DNA of 64,000 bases from an uncultured Clostridia bacterium (GCA_927362715.1 CAKMIX010000002.1:1-64000), one strand, 5' to 3'; shown: positions 33,217-42,793, counted from the first letter of the stretch. Numbers and translations are program-made. The notes: generated by a model from the letters alone, not told the origin.

Positions 33217-35598
33217 ATGAACAAGCATTATGAAGCATTGGAGCTTCCGAAAATTTTAGAAAAACTCGCGAATCTTACCGCCTGTGCAGACGCGCACGAG
33301 GCGGCGCTCGCACTTGAGCCGCAAACCGAGTATTACGAGGCGCAAAGGCTGCTGCGGGAAACCGAAGCGGCGCATATCCTCATCGCCAAATTCGGCGCGC
33401 CGTCGTTCGGCGGGCTTCAAAACGTCAACGGTGCGCTGCGCCGCGCCGAGGCGGGGGCGACGCTCACCATGCGCGCGCTTTTGGATATCGCCGGCGTACT
33501 GCGCGCCGTGCGCGGCATTTGCACCTGGCGCGAGAAAAGCGCAGGGACCGAGAGCGCGCTCGACGACCTGTTCGGCAGTCTCTATGCGAACAAGTATTTA
33601 GAGGATCTGATCTGCAATGCGATCCTTTCCGAGGAGGAAATGTCCGACAACGCCTCGCCGCAGCTTAAGGACATCCGCCGCAAAAAGCGTGCGCAGGATG
33701 CGCGTATCCGCGAACAGCTCGAACGCCTTTTGCGCTCGCCGGCTTACAAAAACAGCTTGCAGGACGCACTTGTGACCCAAAGGGGCGGGCGGTTTGTCGT
33801 CCCCGTCAAGGCGGAGCACCGCGCCGAGGTGCCGGGGCTTGTGCACGATACATCGTCAAGCGGCTCTACGGTGTTCATCGAACCCGCCGCCGTGGTGGAG
33901 GCGAACAACGAGATCAAGGTGCTCGAAAGCCGCGAGCGCGACGAGATCGAACGCATCTTAACGGAGCTCTCCGCCCAAGCCGGCAGCTTTGCGGACAGCA
34001 TCCGCATAAGCTACCAAAGCGCCGTGGCGCTCAATCTGATCTTTGCAAAGGCGAGCCTTGCTTATCAAATGAAAGCGAGCCTGCCCGTGCTCAATGCCGA
34101 CGGCGAGATCGAATTAAAAAAAGCGCGGCACCCGCTGATCCCCGCCGACCGCGTCGTGCCGGTGGACATCCGCTTGGGTACGGATTTTGACGCGCTGGTG
34201 ATCACGGGCCCGAACACGGGCGGCAAGACCGTCTCCATCAAAACGCTGGGGCTCTTAACCCTGATGGCGGCGTGCGGGCTGTATATCCCTGCTTCAGACA
34301 ACTCCCGCGTGGCGGTGTTCGGCAAGGTGCTGGCAGATATCGGCGACGAGCAGAGCATCGAGCAGTCGCTTTCTACCTTTTCGGCGCATATGACGAACCT
34401 TGTGCGCATTGACCGTGAAACGGACGACAACACATTGGTGCTCATCGACGAGCTCGGCGCGGGCACGGACCCCGTGGAGGGCGCGGCGCTCGCCGTGGCG
34501 GTGATCGAAGCGCTGCGCAAAAAGGGCGCGCGGCTTGCGGCGACCACGCACTATTCGGAGCTCAAGGAATACGCGCTGCACACCGACCGTGTGGAAAATG
34601 CCTCGTGCGAATTCTCGGTCGAAACGCTTTCGCCGACGTACCGGCTGCTCATCGGCGTGCCGGGGCGTTCCAACGCCTTTGCCATTTCCGAACGGCTGGG
34701 GCTTCGCCGCGAGATCCTGGATGACGCCGAAGCGCTGGTCTCCTCGGAGAACCGCCGCTTTGAAGATGTGGTAGACGCGCTGGAGCGTTCGCGCGCAGAG
34801 TTAGAGCAGGAAAAGGCGCGCGTGCTCGAACGGGAAGCGCAGATCGACCGTCTGCGCGCGCAGGCGGAAGAGGTAAAACGGGAGGCTGCCGAAAAAGGGC
34901 AGCGGGAATTGGAACGTGCAAAGCGTGAGGCGGCGGCGCTGACCGAAAATGCCCGCCGTGCCGCAAACAGCCTGCTTTTGGAGGTCGAGCGTCTGAAAAA
35001 GGAGCAGGCCAAGGAAAAGGACGCCGCAGCTGCCGCACGCAAGGCGCGCGCCGCCATGAAAGCGAAGCTCGGCGAGCTCGATGACCTAACGGCTGAGTCG
35101 TTCGGTACGGCGGACGACGGCGAATACACCCTGCCGCGTGAGCTGCGCGTAGGCGATACGGTATTTGTCACGACTCTCGGTACGCAGGCGACCGTGGTAT
35201 CCGTACCCGACGCGCGCAAAAACGTTGAAGTGCAGGCGGGCGCAATGAAAATGAAGGTCGGGCAGGATGTCCTGCGGCTTATGAAGGGGAAACCAAAGAC
35301 TTCTCCCGCGCCGCGCCGTCCCGTTTCCGAAGGCAGCCGCGCCGCCGCACAGAGTACGGCGATGCGTGTAGATCTGCGCGGCAAAAACGCCGAAGAGGCG
35401 ATCCTTGATTTGGATATGTTTCTTGACAGCGCCGTTCGTGCAGGGCTTAATGAAGTCACCATCGTGCACGGCAAGGGCACCGGCGTGCTGCGCAAGGCGG
35501 TGCAGGCGCATTTGCGAAAGCACCCCAATATCCGGACGTTCCGCACCGGCGTATACGGCGAAGGGGAAGAGGGCGTGACCATTGCCGAGCTGAAATAA
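33217..35598 (+). CDS. mutS2: MutS2 endonuclease/ATPase
   Basis: A 793-residue MutS2. An N-terminal core and lever (about 1-310) lead to the ATPase domain with Walker A GPNTGGKT and Walker B VLIDELGAGTDP. A long coiled coil (about 515-630) rich in E, R and A precedes the C-terminal Smr nuclease domain starting at VDLRGKNAEEAILDLD with HGKGTGVLR. MutS2 suppresses homologous recombination and binds collided ribosomes in Bacillus (MutS2/RqcU). Length is standard. Confidence 0.96.
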   Translation: MNKHYEALELPKILEKLANLTACADAHEAALALEPQTEYYEAQRLLRETEAAHILIAKFGAPSFGGLQNVNGALRRAEAGATLTMRALLDIAGVLRAVRGICTWREKSAGTESALDDLFGSLYANKYLEDLICNAILSEEEMSDNASPQLKDIRRKKRAQDARIREQLERLLRSPAYKNSLQDALVTQRGGRFVVPVKAEHRAEVPGLVHDTSSSGSTVFIEPAAVVEANNEIKVLESRERDEIERILTELSAQAGSFADSIRISYQSAVALNLIFAKASLAYQMKASLPVLNADGEIELKKARHPLIPADRVVPVDIRLGTDFDALVITGPNTGGKTVSIKTLGLLTLMAACGLYIPASDNSRVAVFGKVLADIGDEQSIEQSLSTFSAHMTNLVRIDRETDDNTLVLIDELGAGTDPVEGAALAVAVIEALRKKGARLAATTHYSELKEYALHTDRVENASCEFSVETLSPTYRLLIGVPGRSNAFAISERLGLRREILDDAEALVSSENRRFEDVVDALERSRAELEQEKARVLEREAQIDRLRAQAEEVKREAAEKGQRELERAKREAAALTENARRAANSLLLEVERLKKEQAKEKDAAAAARKARAAMKAKLGELDDLTAESFGTADDGEYTLPRELRVGDTVFVTTLGTQATVVSVPDARKNVEVQAGAMKMKVGQDVLRLMKGKPKTSPAPRRPVSEGSRAAAQSTAMRVDLRGKNAEEAILDLDMFLDSAVRAGLNEVTIVHGKGTGVLRKAVQAHLRKHPNIRTFRTGVYGEGEEGVTIAELK

Positions 35599-35609
35599 GT
35601 GTTTTTCGG

Positions 35610-35638
35610 TTGCAAAGTGTGCGGGAATATGTTAAAAT
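35610..35638 (+). promoter_or_regulatory. promoter of Asn/Gly-rich lipoprotein gene
   Basis: TTGCAA (35610-35615) and TAAAAT (35633-35638), spacer 17 bp. Confidence 0.65.
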
Positions 35639-35700
35639 AACTATGATCAGCCGCTTGATCGGCGGTTCCATCAACACAGACGGCTTCGGAGGCGTTGGAT

Positions 35701-36126
35701 ATGAAGAAAAAGATTATTGCTGCGGCGCTCGCAATGCTTGCGGTCGCCTGTGTCATCACCGCGTGCGGCGGGGACGAGACAACATATGAACCCGTGGAAT
35801 ACACAACAGACGCAAACGGCGAGCTGTATGTGACCAATATCTACGGCGATCTGATCCCTGTGACCACAGGCGTTGACGGCTCCATGGAGCTGTTGGAGGA
35901 CCTGTATACCAAGACTGCCGAGCAGGTGTCGGAGGATGTCGAGCGCATGGATCAGGAATCCGATGCGAACAGCAACGGCGGCACCACGACCGCGAATCCC
36001 GGTGACAACGGCAACAACGGCGGCAACAACGGCGGCGATAACGGCGGCGGCAGCTCCGGCGGGATACAGATCGGCTCCGAATCTCCGCAGTTGGATGAGG
36101 ATCACGAGGCGGTCATCGTCTGGTAA
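35701..36126 (+). CDS. lipoprotein with Asn/Gly-rich low-complexity segment
   Basis: A 141-residue predicted lipoprotein. The signal MKKKIIAAALAMLAVACVITAC ends in a lipobox at Cys22. The middle has EPVEYTTDANGELYVTNIYGDLIPV, and the C-terminal third is a flexible tract of N, G, D and S. No family recognised. The ATG at 35701 lies at good distance from GGAGG; a TTG six bases upstream falls in that site. It is separated from mutS2 by its own promoter. Confidence 0.8.
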   Translation: MKKKIIAAALAMLAVACVITACGGDETTYEPVEYTTDANGELYVTNIYGDLIPVTTGVDGSMELLEDLYTKTAEQVSEDVERMDQESDANSNGGTTTANPGDNGNNGGNNGGDNGGGSSGGIQIGSESPQLDEDHEAVIVW

Positions 36127-36150
36127 CGCGCACTTTCGTCAAAATACCGC

Positions 36151-36179
36151 TTGACAAGGCGGGAAATCTTTAGTATAAT
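36151..36179 (+). promoter_or_regulatory. strong sigma-A promoter of the ylxM-ffh operon
   Basis: Consensus TTGACA (36151-36156) and TATAAT (36174-36179) with a 17-bp spacer. A 13-bp perfect hairpin (36181-36193 with 36201-36213) overlaps the predicted transcription start and may stabilise the 5' end or terminate the upstream gene. Confidence 0.92.
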
Positions 36180-36241
36180 ACCCCTCTGTAAAGGCTTCTG
36201 CTTTACAGAGGGGCTTATTTCGGAAAGGATGGTTTCACAAA

Positions 36242-36604
36242 ATGGCAAATAATGTGGAAATCACGATCCTTTTGGATTTCTATGGGGAAATGCTCACGCA
36301 AAAGCAGCGCGATTTTCTCGGCTATTATTACAACGATGACCTTTCGCTTTCGGAGATCGCCGAAAACGAGGGCATCACGCGCCAAGGCGTGCGCGACGCC
36401 ATCAAGCGCGCCGAAACGCTTTTGTATGAAATGGAAAGCAAGCTCGGCTTTGCCAAGCGGCTCGACCAGATCCGCGACCATTTGCAGCAGATCATCGAAT
36501 GTGCCGAGAGCATCAACGCCTACAACCTTGACCACGGGCTTTCCCGCGAGATCAACGAGACCACCGTGCGCATCAAATCGCTCGCGCTGGACATCATCGA
36601 ATAA
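36242..36604 (+). CDS. ylxM: YlxM family DNA-binding/SRP-associated protein
   Basis: A 120-residue helical protein with a sigma-factor-like helix-turn-helix: LTQKQRDFLGYYYNDDLSLSEIAENEGITRQGVRDAIKRAE. The ylxM-ffh pairing is conserved in Firmicutes; YlxM stimulates Ffh/FtsY GTPase activity in streptococci. It ends 14 bases before ffh. Confidence 0.94.
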   Translation: MANNVEITILLDFYGEMLTQKQRDFLGYYYNDDLSLSEIAENEGITRQGVRDAIKRAETLLYEMESKLGFAKRLDQIRDHLQQIIECAESINAYNLDHGLSREINETTVRIKSLALDIIE

Positions 36605-36618
36605 GCAGAGGGTTTTCT

Positions 36619-37959
36619 ATGGCATTTGAAGGATTGTCCGACCGGCTCGAAGCCGCTTTTAAACGGCTCCGCAGCAAAGGCAGCCTGACGGAAACAGACG
36701 TCAAGGAGGCCATGCGCGAGGTGCGCTTGGCACTTCTCGAGGCGGATGTCAACTACAAGGTTGCGAAAGATTTTACAAATAAGGTGACCGAACGCGCCAT
36801 CGGCGCGCAGGTCATGGAAAGCCTGACGCCCGCGCAGATGGTCATCAAGATCGTCAACGAGGAACTGACCGAGCTCATGGGCGGTACGGGCAGCCGGCTC
36901 GCTTATGCGTCACACCCGCCTACGATCGTGATGATGTGCGGCCTGCAGGGTTCGGGTAAAACCACGCACTGCGCCAAGATCGCGCGCAAGCTTAAGTCCG
37001 AGGGGCACCGTCCGCTGCTTGCGGCGTGCGACGTATATCGTCCCGCGGCGATCAAGCAGCTGCAGGTCGTTGGCGAGCAGGTGGATGTTCCCGTGTTTGA
37101 AATGGGGCAGGGGAACCCGGTCGAGATCGCGGAAAATGCCGTGAAGCTTGCCAAAGATCACGGCTATGACTATGTATTTTTGGACACGGCGGGGCGTTTG
37201 CACATAGACGAAACGCTCATGCAGGAATTAAAGGACATCAAGGCAAAGATCCATCCGCATGAAATTTTGCTGGTGGTGGACGCCATGACCGGTCAGGACG
37301 CCGTCACGGTCGCGTCCTCGTTTGACGAGGCGCTGGGCATCGACGGCATCGTGCTGACCAAAATGGACGGCGATACGCGCGGCGGTGCGGCGCTTTCCGC
37401 AAGGGCGGTCACAGGCAAGCCGATCAAATTTGTCGGCACGGGCGAAAAGCTTGATGAGCTCGATTATTTCTACCCCGACCGCATGGCTTCGCGCATCCTC
37501 GGCATGGGCGATGTGCTTTCCCTCATCGAAAAAGCGGAGACAGCGCTCGATGAGAAAAAGGCGCAGGAGCTCGAAAAAAAGCTGCGCAAAAACAAATTTG
37601 ATCTCAACGACCTGTTAGACCAGCTCCAGCAGGTGCGCAAAATGGGTTCGATGAAGGATATTTTGTCCATGCTGCCCGGCGTCGGCGGCAAGATCAAGGA
37701 TCTCGACATCGACGAGCACCAGTTTGACCGCGTGCAGGCGATCATTTATTCCATGACGCCGGAGGAGAGAAGCAAGCCGGAGCTGATCAATCCCTCGCGC
37801 AAGCGGCGCATCGCCGCAGGCTGCGGGATGAAGGTCGAGGATGTCAATAAGCTTCTCAACCAGCATAAGCAGATGCTGAAAATGTTTAAGCAGTTCAATT
37901 CTAAAGGTGCCAAGCGGCGCTTCGGGCGCATGGGCGGCTTCGGGCAGTTCGGCGGTTGA
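36619..37959 (+). CDS. ffh: signal recognition particle protein Ffh
   Basis: A 446-residue SRP54 GTPase. The NG domain shows GLQGSGKTT (G1), DVYRPAA, DTAGR (G3) and TKMDGDTRGG (G4), followed by a methionine-rich M domain (about 300-446) with MGSMKDILSMLPG and the RNA-binding PSRKRRIAAGCG. It binds signal sequences and 4.5S RNA for co-translational targeting to the membrane. Confidence 0.97.
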   Translation: MAFEGLSDRLEAAFKRLRSKGSLTETDVKEAMREVRLALLEADVNYKVAKDFTNKVTERAIGAQVMESLTPAQMVIKIVNEELTELMGGTGSRLAYASHPPTIVMMCGLQGSGKTTHCAKIARKLKSEGHRPLLAACDVYRPAAIKQLQVVGEQVDVPVFEMGQGNPVEIAENAVKLAKDHGYDYVFLDTAGRLHIDETLMQELKDIKAKIHPHEILLVVDAMTGQDAVTVASSFDEALGIDGIVLTKMDGDTRGGAALSARAVTGKPIKFVGTGEKLDELDYFYPDRMASRILGMGDVLSLIEKAETALDEKKAQELEKKLRKNKFDLNDLLDQLQQVRKMGSMKDILSMLPGVGGKIKDLDIDEHQFDRVQAIIYSMTPEERSKPELINPSRKRRIAAGCGMKVEDVNKLLNQHKQMLKMFKQFNSKGAKRRFGRMGGFGQFGG

Positions 37960-38040
37960 GTTTTCGCATTATTTTCGTATCCGACACGGATTTGTGTTTG
38001 GTATAAATTACAGCTTATCATATGTTTGGAGGAACAACAA

Positions 38041-38286
38041 ATGGCAGTAAAAATCAGACTGCGCCGCATGGGCGCAAAGCGTGCACCGTTCTATCGTGTG
38101 GTCGTGGCGGATTCCAAGTCCCCGCGTGACGGCAAGTTCATCGAGGAGATCGGCACGTATGATCCGATGAAGGATCCCGCCGAGATCAAGATCGACGTCG
38201 AAAAGGCGCAGCAGTGGATCAAGAACGGTGCGCAGCCGACCGACACGGCGAAGGCACTGCTCAAGAAGTGCGGCGCGATCCAGTAA
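38041..38286 (+). CDS. rpsP: 30S ribosomal protein S16
   Basis: An 81-residue S16 with the signature [38 protein letters not shown]. The ATG at 38041 follows GGAGGAACAA; the frame opens 15 bases earlier within the ribosome binding site. Position after ffh and before khpA-rimM-trmD is the standard Firmicutes order. Confidence 0.98.
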   Translation: MAVKIRLRRMGAKRAPFYRVVVADSKSPRDGKFIEEIGTYDPMKDPAEIKIDVEKAQQWIKNGAQPTDTAKALLKKCGAIQ

Positions 38287-38307
38287 AACGCAGGAGGTCT
38301 CAAAGCT

Positions 38308-38541
38308 TTGGAAGAACTTCTGAAAGCAATTGCACAGGGACTTGTGGATAATCCCGACGCCGTGGAGGTCACGGCGGATGAACCCGATGCGCGCGGCAAC
38401 ATCGTTTATCATCTGCATGTTGCAGGAGAGGATATGGGTCGCGTTATCGGTAAGCAGGGCAGGATTGCCAAGGCGATCCGCACTGTGATGAAGGCGCGCG
38501 CCACAAAAGAGGGCGTGCGTGTGCAGGTGGATATTGACTAA
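38308..38541 (+). CDS. khpA: KH-domain RNA-binding protein KhpA (YlqC)
   Basis: A 77-residue single KH-domain protein with the GKQG loop in GRVIGKQGRIAKAIRTVMKA. In streptococci KhpA pairs with KhpB/Jag to regulate cell division by binding small RNAs. The start is TTG with AGGAGGT nine bases upstream. Confidence 0.95.
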   Translation: MEELLKAIAQGLVDNPDAVEVTADEPDARGNIVYHLHVAGEDMGRVIGKQGRIAKAIRTVMKARATKEGVRVQVDID

Positions 38542-38602
38542 ACCAATGGAAAAGCGCGCGCGTATTTCGTGCGTGCTTTTTTCTTTCGTTGCAGGAGATA
38601 AC

Positions 38603-39145
38603 ATGGAGAAACCATTTTTAGAGGCGGGACAGTGTGTGGGTACACACGGTGTACGCGGGGAAGTGAAGATCCATCCATGGTGTGACACCCCCGATTTTTT
38701 GTGCGGATTTTCCACACTGTATTTGGACGAACAAGGCAAAACGGCGCTGCAAGCGAGGAAGCTTCGCGTGCATAAAAACATGGTGCTGGGGCTTTTTGAG
38801 GGGATTGATACAGTCGAAAAAGCGCAGGCGCTGCGCGGCAGGACCGTCTATATCTCCCGTGCGGAAGCCGACCTCCCCGAGGGGAAGTGGTTCGTGCAGG
38901 ATCTGCTCGGCTGTAAAGTTAAAGACATTGACAGCGGTGCAGAATATGGTACGCTTACGGAGGTCATCCCGGGCGCGGGCGCCAACGACGTGTGGGCGGT
39001 CAAAGGAGCAAACGGCGAGACGGTGCTCGTTCCGGCGATCCCGGATGTGGTGCTTGAAACCGACGTAGCAGCGGGCATTGTGCGCATTCGACCGCTCCGG
39101 GGGCTCTTTGACGGTGCAGCCGTGGAGGTGCGCGATGCGGATTGA
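38603..39145 (+). CDS. rimM: ribosome maturation factor RimM
   Basis: A 180-residue protein with the RimM N-terminal barrel (GTHGVRGEVKIHPW) and a C-terminal PRC-barrel (PEGKWFVQDLLGCKVKD, NDVWAVKG, LVPAIPDVVLETD). It assists 30S head assembly around S19. GCAGGAGATAAC precedes the ATG at 38603; the longer open frame from 38519 overlaps khpA and is not supported. It overlaps trmD by 11 bases. Confidence 0.96.
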   Translation: MEKPFLEAGQCVGTHGVRGEVKIHPWCDTPDFLCGFSTLYLDEQGKTALQARKLRVHKNMVLGLFEGIDTVEKAQALRGRTVYISRAEADLPEGKWFVQDLLGCKVKDIDSGAEYGTLTEVIPGAGANDVWAVKGANGETVLVPAIPDVVLETDVAAGIVRIRPLRGLFDGAAVEVRDAD

Positions 39146-39878
39146 TATTATGACGCTTTTCCCCGAAATGTGCGAAGCGGTGCTCTCGGAAAGCATCATC
39201 GGCCGCGCGCGTGCAAAGGGGCTTGTGGATCTGCGATGTGTAAACATCCGCGACTTTACAGAGGATAAACACAACCGCGTGGACGACGCACCCTACGGCG
39301 GGGGCATGGGGATGCTTATGCAGACCCAGCCGATCTACGACTGCTATCAGTCCTTATGTGCGGAGGACGAAAAGCCCTATCTTATCTATCTTTCTCCGCA
39401 GGGGAAAACGCTCACGCAGGAAACGGTCAAGGCTTTGAGCCGCCGTCCGCGCTTGGCGCTTTTGTGCGGGCATTACGAGGGCGTGGATGAACGCGTGATC
39501 GAAGAGATCGTGGACGAGGAAATTTCGATCGGCGATTATGTGCTCACGGGCGGCGAGCTGCCCGCGCTGGTGCTTACGGACGCAGTCTGCCGCATGCTCG
39601 ACGGCGTTTTGCCGAACGACGAGGCAAAATCCTTAGAGAGCCACTATAACGGCTTGCTCGAATACCCGCAGTACACGCGCCCGCCCGTCTGGCATAATCG
39701 TGAGGTGCCGGCAGTGCTGCTGTCGGGGCACCACGAGAACATAGAAAAATGGCGGCGCGAACAATCGCTTCGCCGAACAGCCTTGCGGCGGCCCGATCTG
39801 CTCGAACACGCGCCGCTTAACGACAAGGATCGAAAAATCCTGCAATCATTGCAAGAGGAAACAAGTAACGGGGTGTAA
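39135..39878 (+). CDS. trmD: tRNA (guanine-N1)-methyltransferase TrmD
   Basis: A 247-residue SPOUT methyltransferase forming m1G37 in tRNA. Landmarks are MRIDIMTLFPEM, DAPYGGGMGM, YLSPQGKTLTQ, LLCGHYEGVDERV and IGDYVLTGGELPALV with the trefoil-knot SAM site. GGAGGTG lies before the ATG inside the end of rimM. rplS, which usually follows, is absent here. Confidence 0.97.
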   Translation: MRIDIMTLFPEMCEAVLSESIIGRARAKGLVDLRCVNIRDFTEDKHNRVDDAPYGGGMGMLMQTQPIYDCYQSLCAEDEKPYLIYLSPQGKTLTQETVKALSRRPRLALLCGHYEGVDERVIEEIVDEEISIGDYVLTGGELPALVLTDAVCRMLDGVLPNDEAKSLESHYNGLLEYPQYTRPPVWHNREVPAVLLSGHHENIEKWRREQSLRRTALRRPDLLEHAPLNDKDRKILQSLQEETSNGV

Positions 39879-39942
39879 ACAGAACCGCCAAAAGGACACA
39901 GGAAGCCGCATTTACACAGCAGAGCTTTGGAAAGGTGATTTT

Positions 39943-41331
39943 GTGGAGAAAAAACTGAGCGCAAAAAACTATGTCGGCTATACACTGGTGGATTTCGCAA
40001 ACAACCTTGCGTTTTGCGTGATGAGCTCGTACTTGACGCTGTACTGCACGGACATTCTCGGGATGTCGGGCGCGGTCATCAGTGCGATCCTTATTATTGC
40101 GCGCATCTGGGACGCGGTCAATGACCCGATGATGGGTTTTTTAGCGCAGAGGAGGAAGCCCGGCAAAAACGGCAAATACAAGCCGTTTATCCTCTGGGGC
40201 GGCATCCCGCTTTCCTTGACCGCCGTGCTCGTCTTTACCAAGGTCAGCGACAGCGTGGCGTTCAATACCGCGTGGGTAGCGGTGTTCTACATCGCCTACG
40301 GGATGCTGTATACCGTGCTGCTTGTGCCTTACGGCTCGCTTGCCTCTGTCATGACGAACAGGGAAAACGAGCGCTCGATTTTATCCATTTGCCGCTCTAT
40401 CGGTGCAGGGATCGGAAACCTGCCGACTTTTATCTTCCCCATCGTCGTGATGTCGGCGGGCACGGGCGGCAACCAGATGGATGAAACACGCCTGTTTTGG
40501 GCAGTGGTCGTCATTGCCGTCTCGATGTGCATGATCTATGCTGTGTCTTACAAATGCATTGACGAGCGTGTGCTTGTTGAAACCTCCGCACAGAAGACCG
40601 GGGTGCTCACCGTGCTCAAGCACATTTTCAAAGACCGCGCGTTCATCGTTATGAGCCTGCTCGGCTGCCTTTTGATGGCGGTGCAGATGTATACGAACAC
40701 CGTCAATCTGTACCTGTTCAAGGACTATTTCCAAAACAGCTCTATGAACACGGTCTATATGGTCGTTTCCTACGCGCCGATGGTCATCATGATGCCGTTC
40801 GTGAATGTGCTGATCAAAAAGTTCGGCAAAAAGGAGATCTGCGTCGCGGGGCTTGCCGTCTCCACGGTCGCAAGCTTCCTTACATACATCTTGAAAGTCG
40901 GCATGGACAATGTCTGGCTGTTCATCATCCTTGCGGTGTTCGTCAACATCGGCATCGGCTTCCTCACACTGGAGGTCTGGGCGATGGCGGCGGACATCAT
41001 CGACCACCAGGAGTGGGTCACGGGCAGGCGCGAGGAGGCGTCGAACTACGCGATCTTCACCTTTATGCGTAAAGTGGGGCAGGCGCTCGCCGCGCTCGCG
41101 CCTTGGTTCGTCAGTCTTGCGGGGTATGACAGCTCCAAAGCCGGTACGGGCATTTCGCAGGGTGAAGCGGTGCTTTCGGGCATGTACGACATCGCGACCC
41201 TCGTCCCCGTCGTGCTGTTCGCTATCATGCTGATCCTTGCAATTTTGTACCCGCTCAATAAAAAGACGACCGAAAAAATGCACGCCGAACTTGCCGTGCT
41301 GCATGAAAGCCAGCATGTCGAAACGGTTTAA
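39943..41331 (+). CDS. GPH-family glycoside/cation symporter (MelB-like)
   Basis: A 462-residue 12-helix transporter of the glycoside-pentoside-hexuronide family. Landmarks are YVGYTLVDFANNLAF, IIARIWDAVNDPMMGFLAQR with the conserved D-x4-PMMG, and KYKPFILWGGIPL. It imports sugars or glycosides with a cation. The start is GTG with AAAGGTG upstream. A sulfatase gene follows 11 bases later, so a sulfated sugar is a reasonable substrate guess. Confidence 0.9.
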   Translation: MEKKLSAKNYVGYTLVDFANNLAFCVMSSYLTLYCTDILGMSGAVISAILIIARIWDAVNDPMMGFLAQRRKPGKNGKYKPFILWGGIPLSLTAVLVFTKVSDSVAFNTAWVAVFYIAYGMLYTVLLVPYGSLASVMTNRENERSILSICRSIGAGIGNLPTFIFPIVVMSAGTGGNQMDETRLFWAVVVIAVSMCMIYAVSYKCIDERVLVETSAQKTGVLTVLKHIFKDRAFIVMSLLGCLLMAVQMYTNTVNLYLFKDYFQNSSMNTVYMVVSYAPMVIMMPFVNVLIKKFGKKEICVAGLAVSTVASFLTYILKVGMDNVWLFIILAVFVNIGIGFLTLEVWAMAADIIDHQEWVTGRREEASNYAIFTFMRKVGQALAALAPWFVSLAGYDSSKAGTGISQGEAVLSGMYDIATLVPVVLFAIMLILAILYPLNKKTTEKMHAELAVLHESQHVETV

Positions 41332-41342
41332 GGAGGGGGAAC

Positions 41343-42758
41343 ATGGCAAAACGACCGAACCTCATCTATGTGTTCGCAGATCAGCTGCGTTTTTCGAGCG
41401 TCGGCTTTAACGGCGACGAATACGCGCATACGCCGTTTCTCGACAGCTTTTCGGATGCGTGCGTCAACATGGAAAACGCCGTTTCGGGGCATCCCGTATG
41501 CGCGCCGTACCGTGCCTCGCTCTTAACGGGGAAATACACCACGGGCGGCACGGGTATGGTCATCAACGAACTGCGCATCAATCCGAACCACCGCACGCTT
41601 GCCCACGTGCTCACCGAAAACGGCTACGGCACGTCCTACATCGGCAAATGGCATATGTACGCTGCGCAGCTCGGGCACCACTACGATACGAAAAATTCCT
41701 ATATCCCGAAAGGTGAAAACCGCCTCGGCTTTGACGAATACTTCGCGGCGTACAATTTCCACCACGAGTATTACGCCCCCAAGGCGTATTATCATCTGGA
41801 TTCGCCCGAAAAAATCTACTGCAAGGGCTACGAGCCCGACGACCAGACCGGCCTTGCCATGGAACGTATCCGTGCGCACAAGGCGGACGGGCGGCCGTTC
41901 GCGCTGTTTTTGTCCTACGGCACGCCGCACGACCCGTGGACGCGCGAGAACGTTCCGGAAGAATATTACGACCTGTTTTGCGATACCGAATTTCCCGTAC
42001 CGCCCAATTACAAAGCGCACAATGATCCCCACGCCGACGGCTGGGCGCGGTTTTTACCCGGCAAGCGCAAAAAGCTCAACGACTGGAAGCGCGCCTATTA
42101 TGCCATGGTGGCGAACCTGGATTATAACGTCGGCAGGCTTTGGGATTTTATAAAGGAACAGAGGCTTGCCGACAACACGATCTTCGTCTTCACCTCCGAC
42201 CACGGCGAGATGTTCGGCGCGCACGGGCGGCACGCGAAGAATATTTTTTATGAAGAGTCCGTCCGCGTGCCGTTCCTCATCAAATGGGGCGACCGCCTGC
42301 CTGCCGGGCGCAACCAAACGCCCGTAAACACGGTGGACATCGCGCCGACGCTGCTTTCCATGCTGGGGCTTCCTACGCCGCAGGAAATGCAGGGAGAAGA
42401 TTTGAGCGACGCGGTGCGAAGCGGCGCATTCCGAAAGAACGACTGCCTGTTGATGGGCACGGGCCCCACTGCCATTTACGGCAACGGCACGGAGTGGCGC
42501 GGTATCCGTTCCGAACGCTTCACCTACGCCGTCTACAAGACAGGGAGACAGGAATTCCTGTTTGACAATCTCCAAGACCCCTATCAGCTGCACAATCTCC
42601 TCCGTGACCCGGCGTTTGCCGATACCGTAAATGCCCTGCGCGCGGAGATGTATGCGAAAATGGACGCTGTCGGCGATAAATTCCGCTGGAACAGCTATTA
42701 CAGGCGCCACTGGGTCAAGGATCGCAAGATCCTCGTCACCACAGGCGAAGAAAAATAA
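41343..42758 (+). CDS. type I sulfatase (formylglycine-dependent)
   Basis: A 471-residue arylsulfatase-family hydrolase. The formylglycine motif is CAPYR in PVCAPYRASLLTGK (Cys-x-Pro-x-Arg, cysteine type), and metal ligands are seen in IYVFADQLR and TSDHGEMFGAHG. No signal peptide is present, so it should act in the cytoplasm on a sulfated sugar imported by the neighbouring GPH transporter. Cysteine-type sulfatases in anaerobes need an anSME maturase, which is not in the window. AAGGAGGGGG precedes the ATG. Confidence 0.93.
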   Translation: MAKRPNLIYVFADQLRFSSVGFNGDEYAHTPFLDSFSDACVNMENAVSGHPVCAPYRASLLTGKYTTGGTGMVINELRINPNHRTLAHVLTENGYGTSYIGKWHMYAAQLGHHYDTKNSYIPKGENRLGFDEYFAAYNFHHEYYAPKAYYHLDSPEKIYCKGYEPDDQTGLAMERIRAHKADGRPFALFLSYGTPHDPWTRENVPEEYYDLFCDTEFPVPPNYKAHNDPHADGWARFLPGKRKKLNDWKRAYYAMVANLDYNVGRLWDFIKEQRLADNTIFVFTSDHGEMFGAHGRHAKNIFYEESVRVPFLIKWGDRLPAGRNQTPVNTVDIAPTLLSMLGLPTPQEMQGEDLSDAVRSGAFRKNDCLLMGTGPTAIYGNGTEWRGIRSERFTYAVYKTGRQEFLFDNLQDPYQLHNLLRDPAFADTVNALRAEMYAKMDAVGDKFRWNSYYRRHWVKDRKILVTTGEEK

Positions 42759-42764
42759 AAAACC

Positions 42765-42793
42765 GCCCCGCGTACGTTTAAAGTGCGCGGGGC
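42765..42793. terminator. bidirectional terminator
   Basis: GCCCCGCG (42765-42772) pairs with CGCGGGGC (42786-42793), extended by AC/GT. A six-T run follows on the minus strand, so it mainly serves the convergent membrane protein gene. Confidence 0.8.

Noticed and set aside
34551-35837. 428-codon minus-strand frame rich in Ser, Arg and Ala
   Set aside because: Antisense to mutS2, created by the Glu/Ala/Arg-rich coiled-coil coding region.
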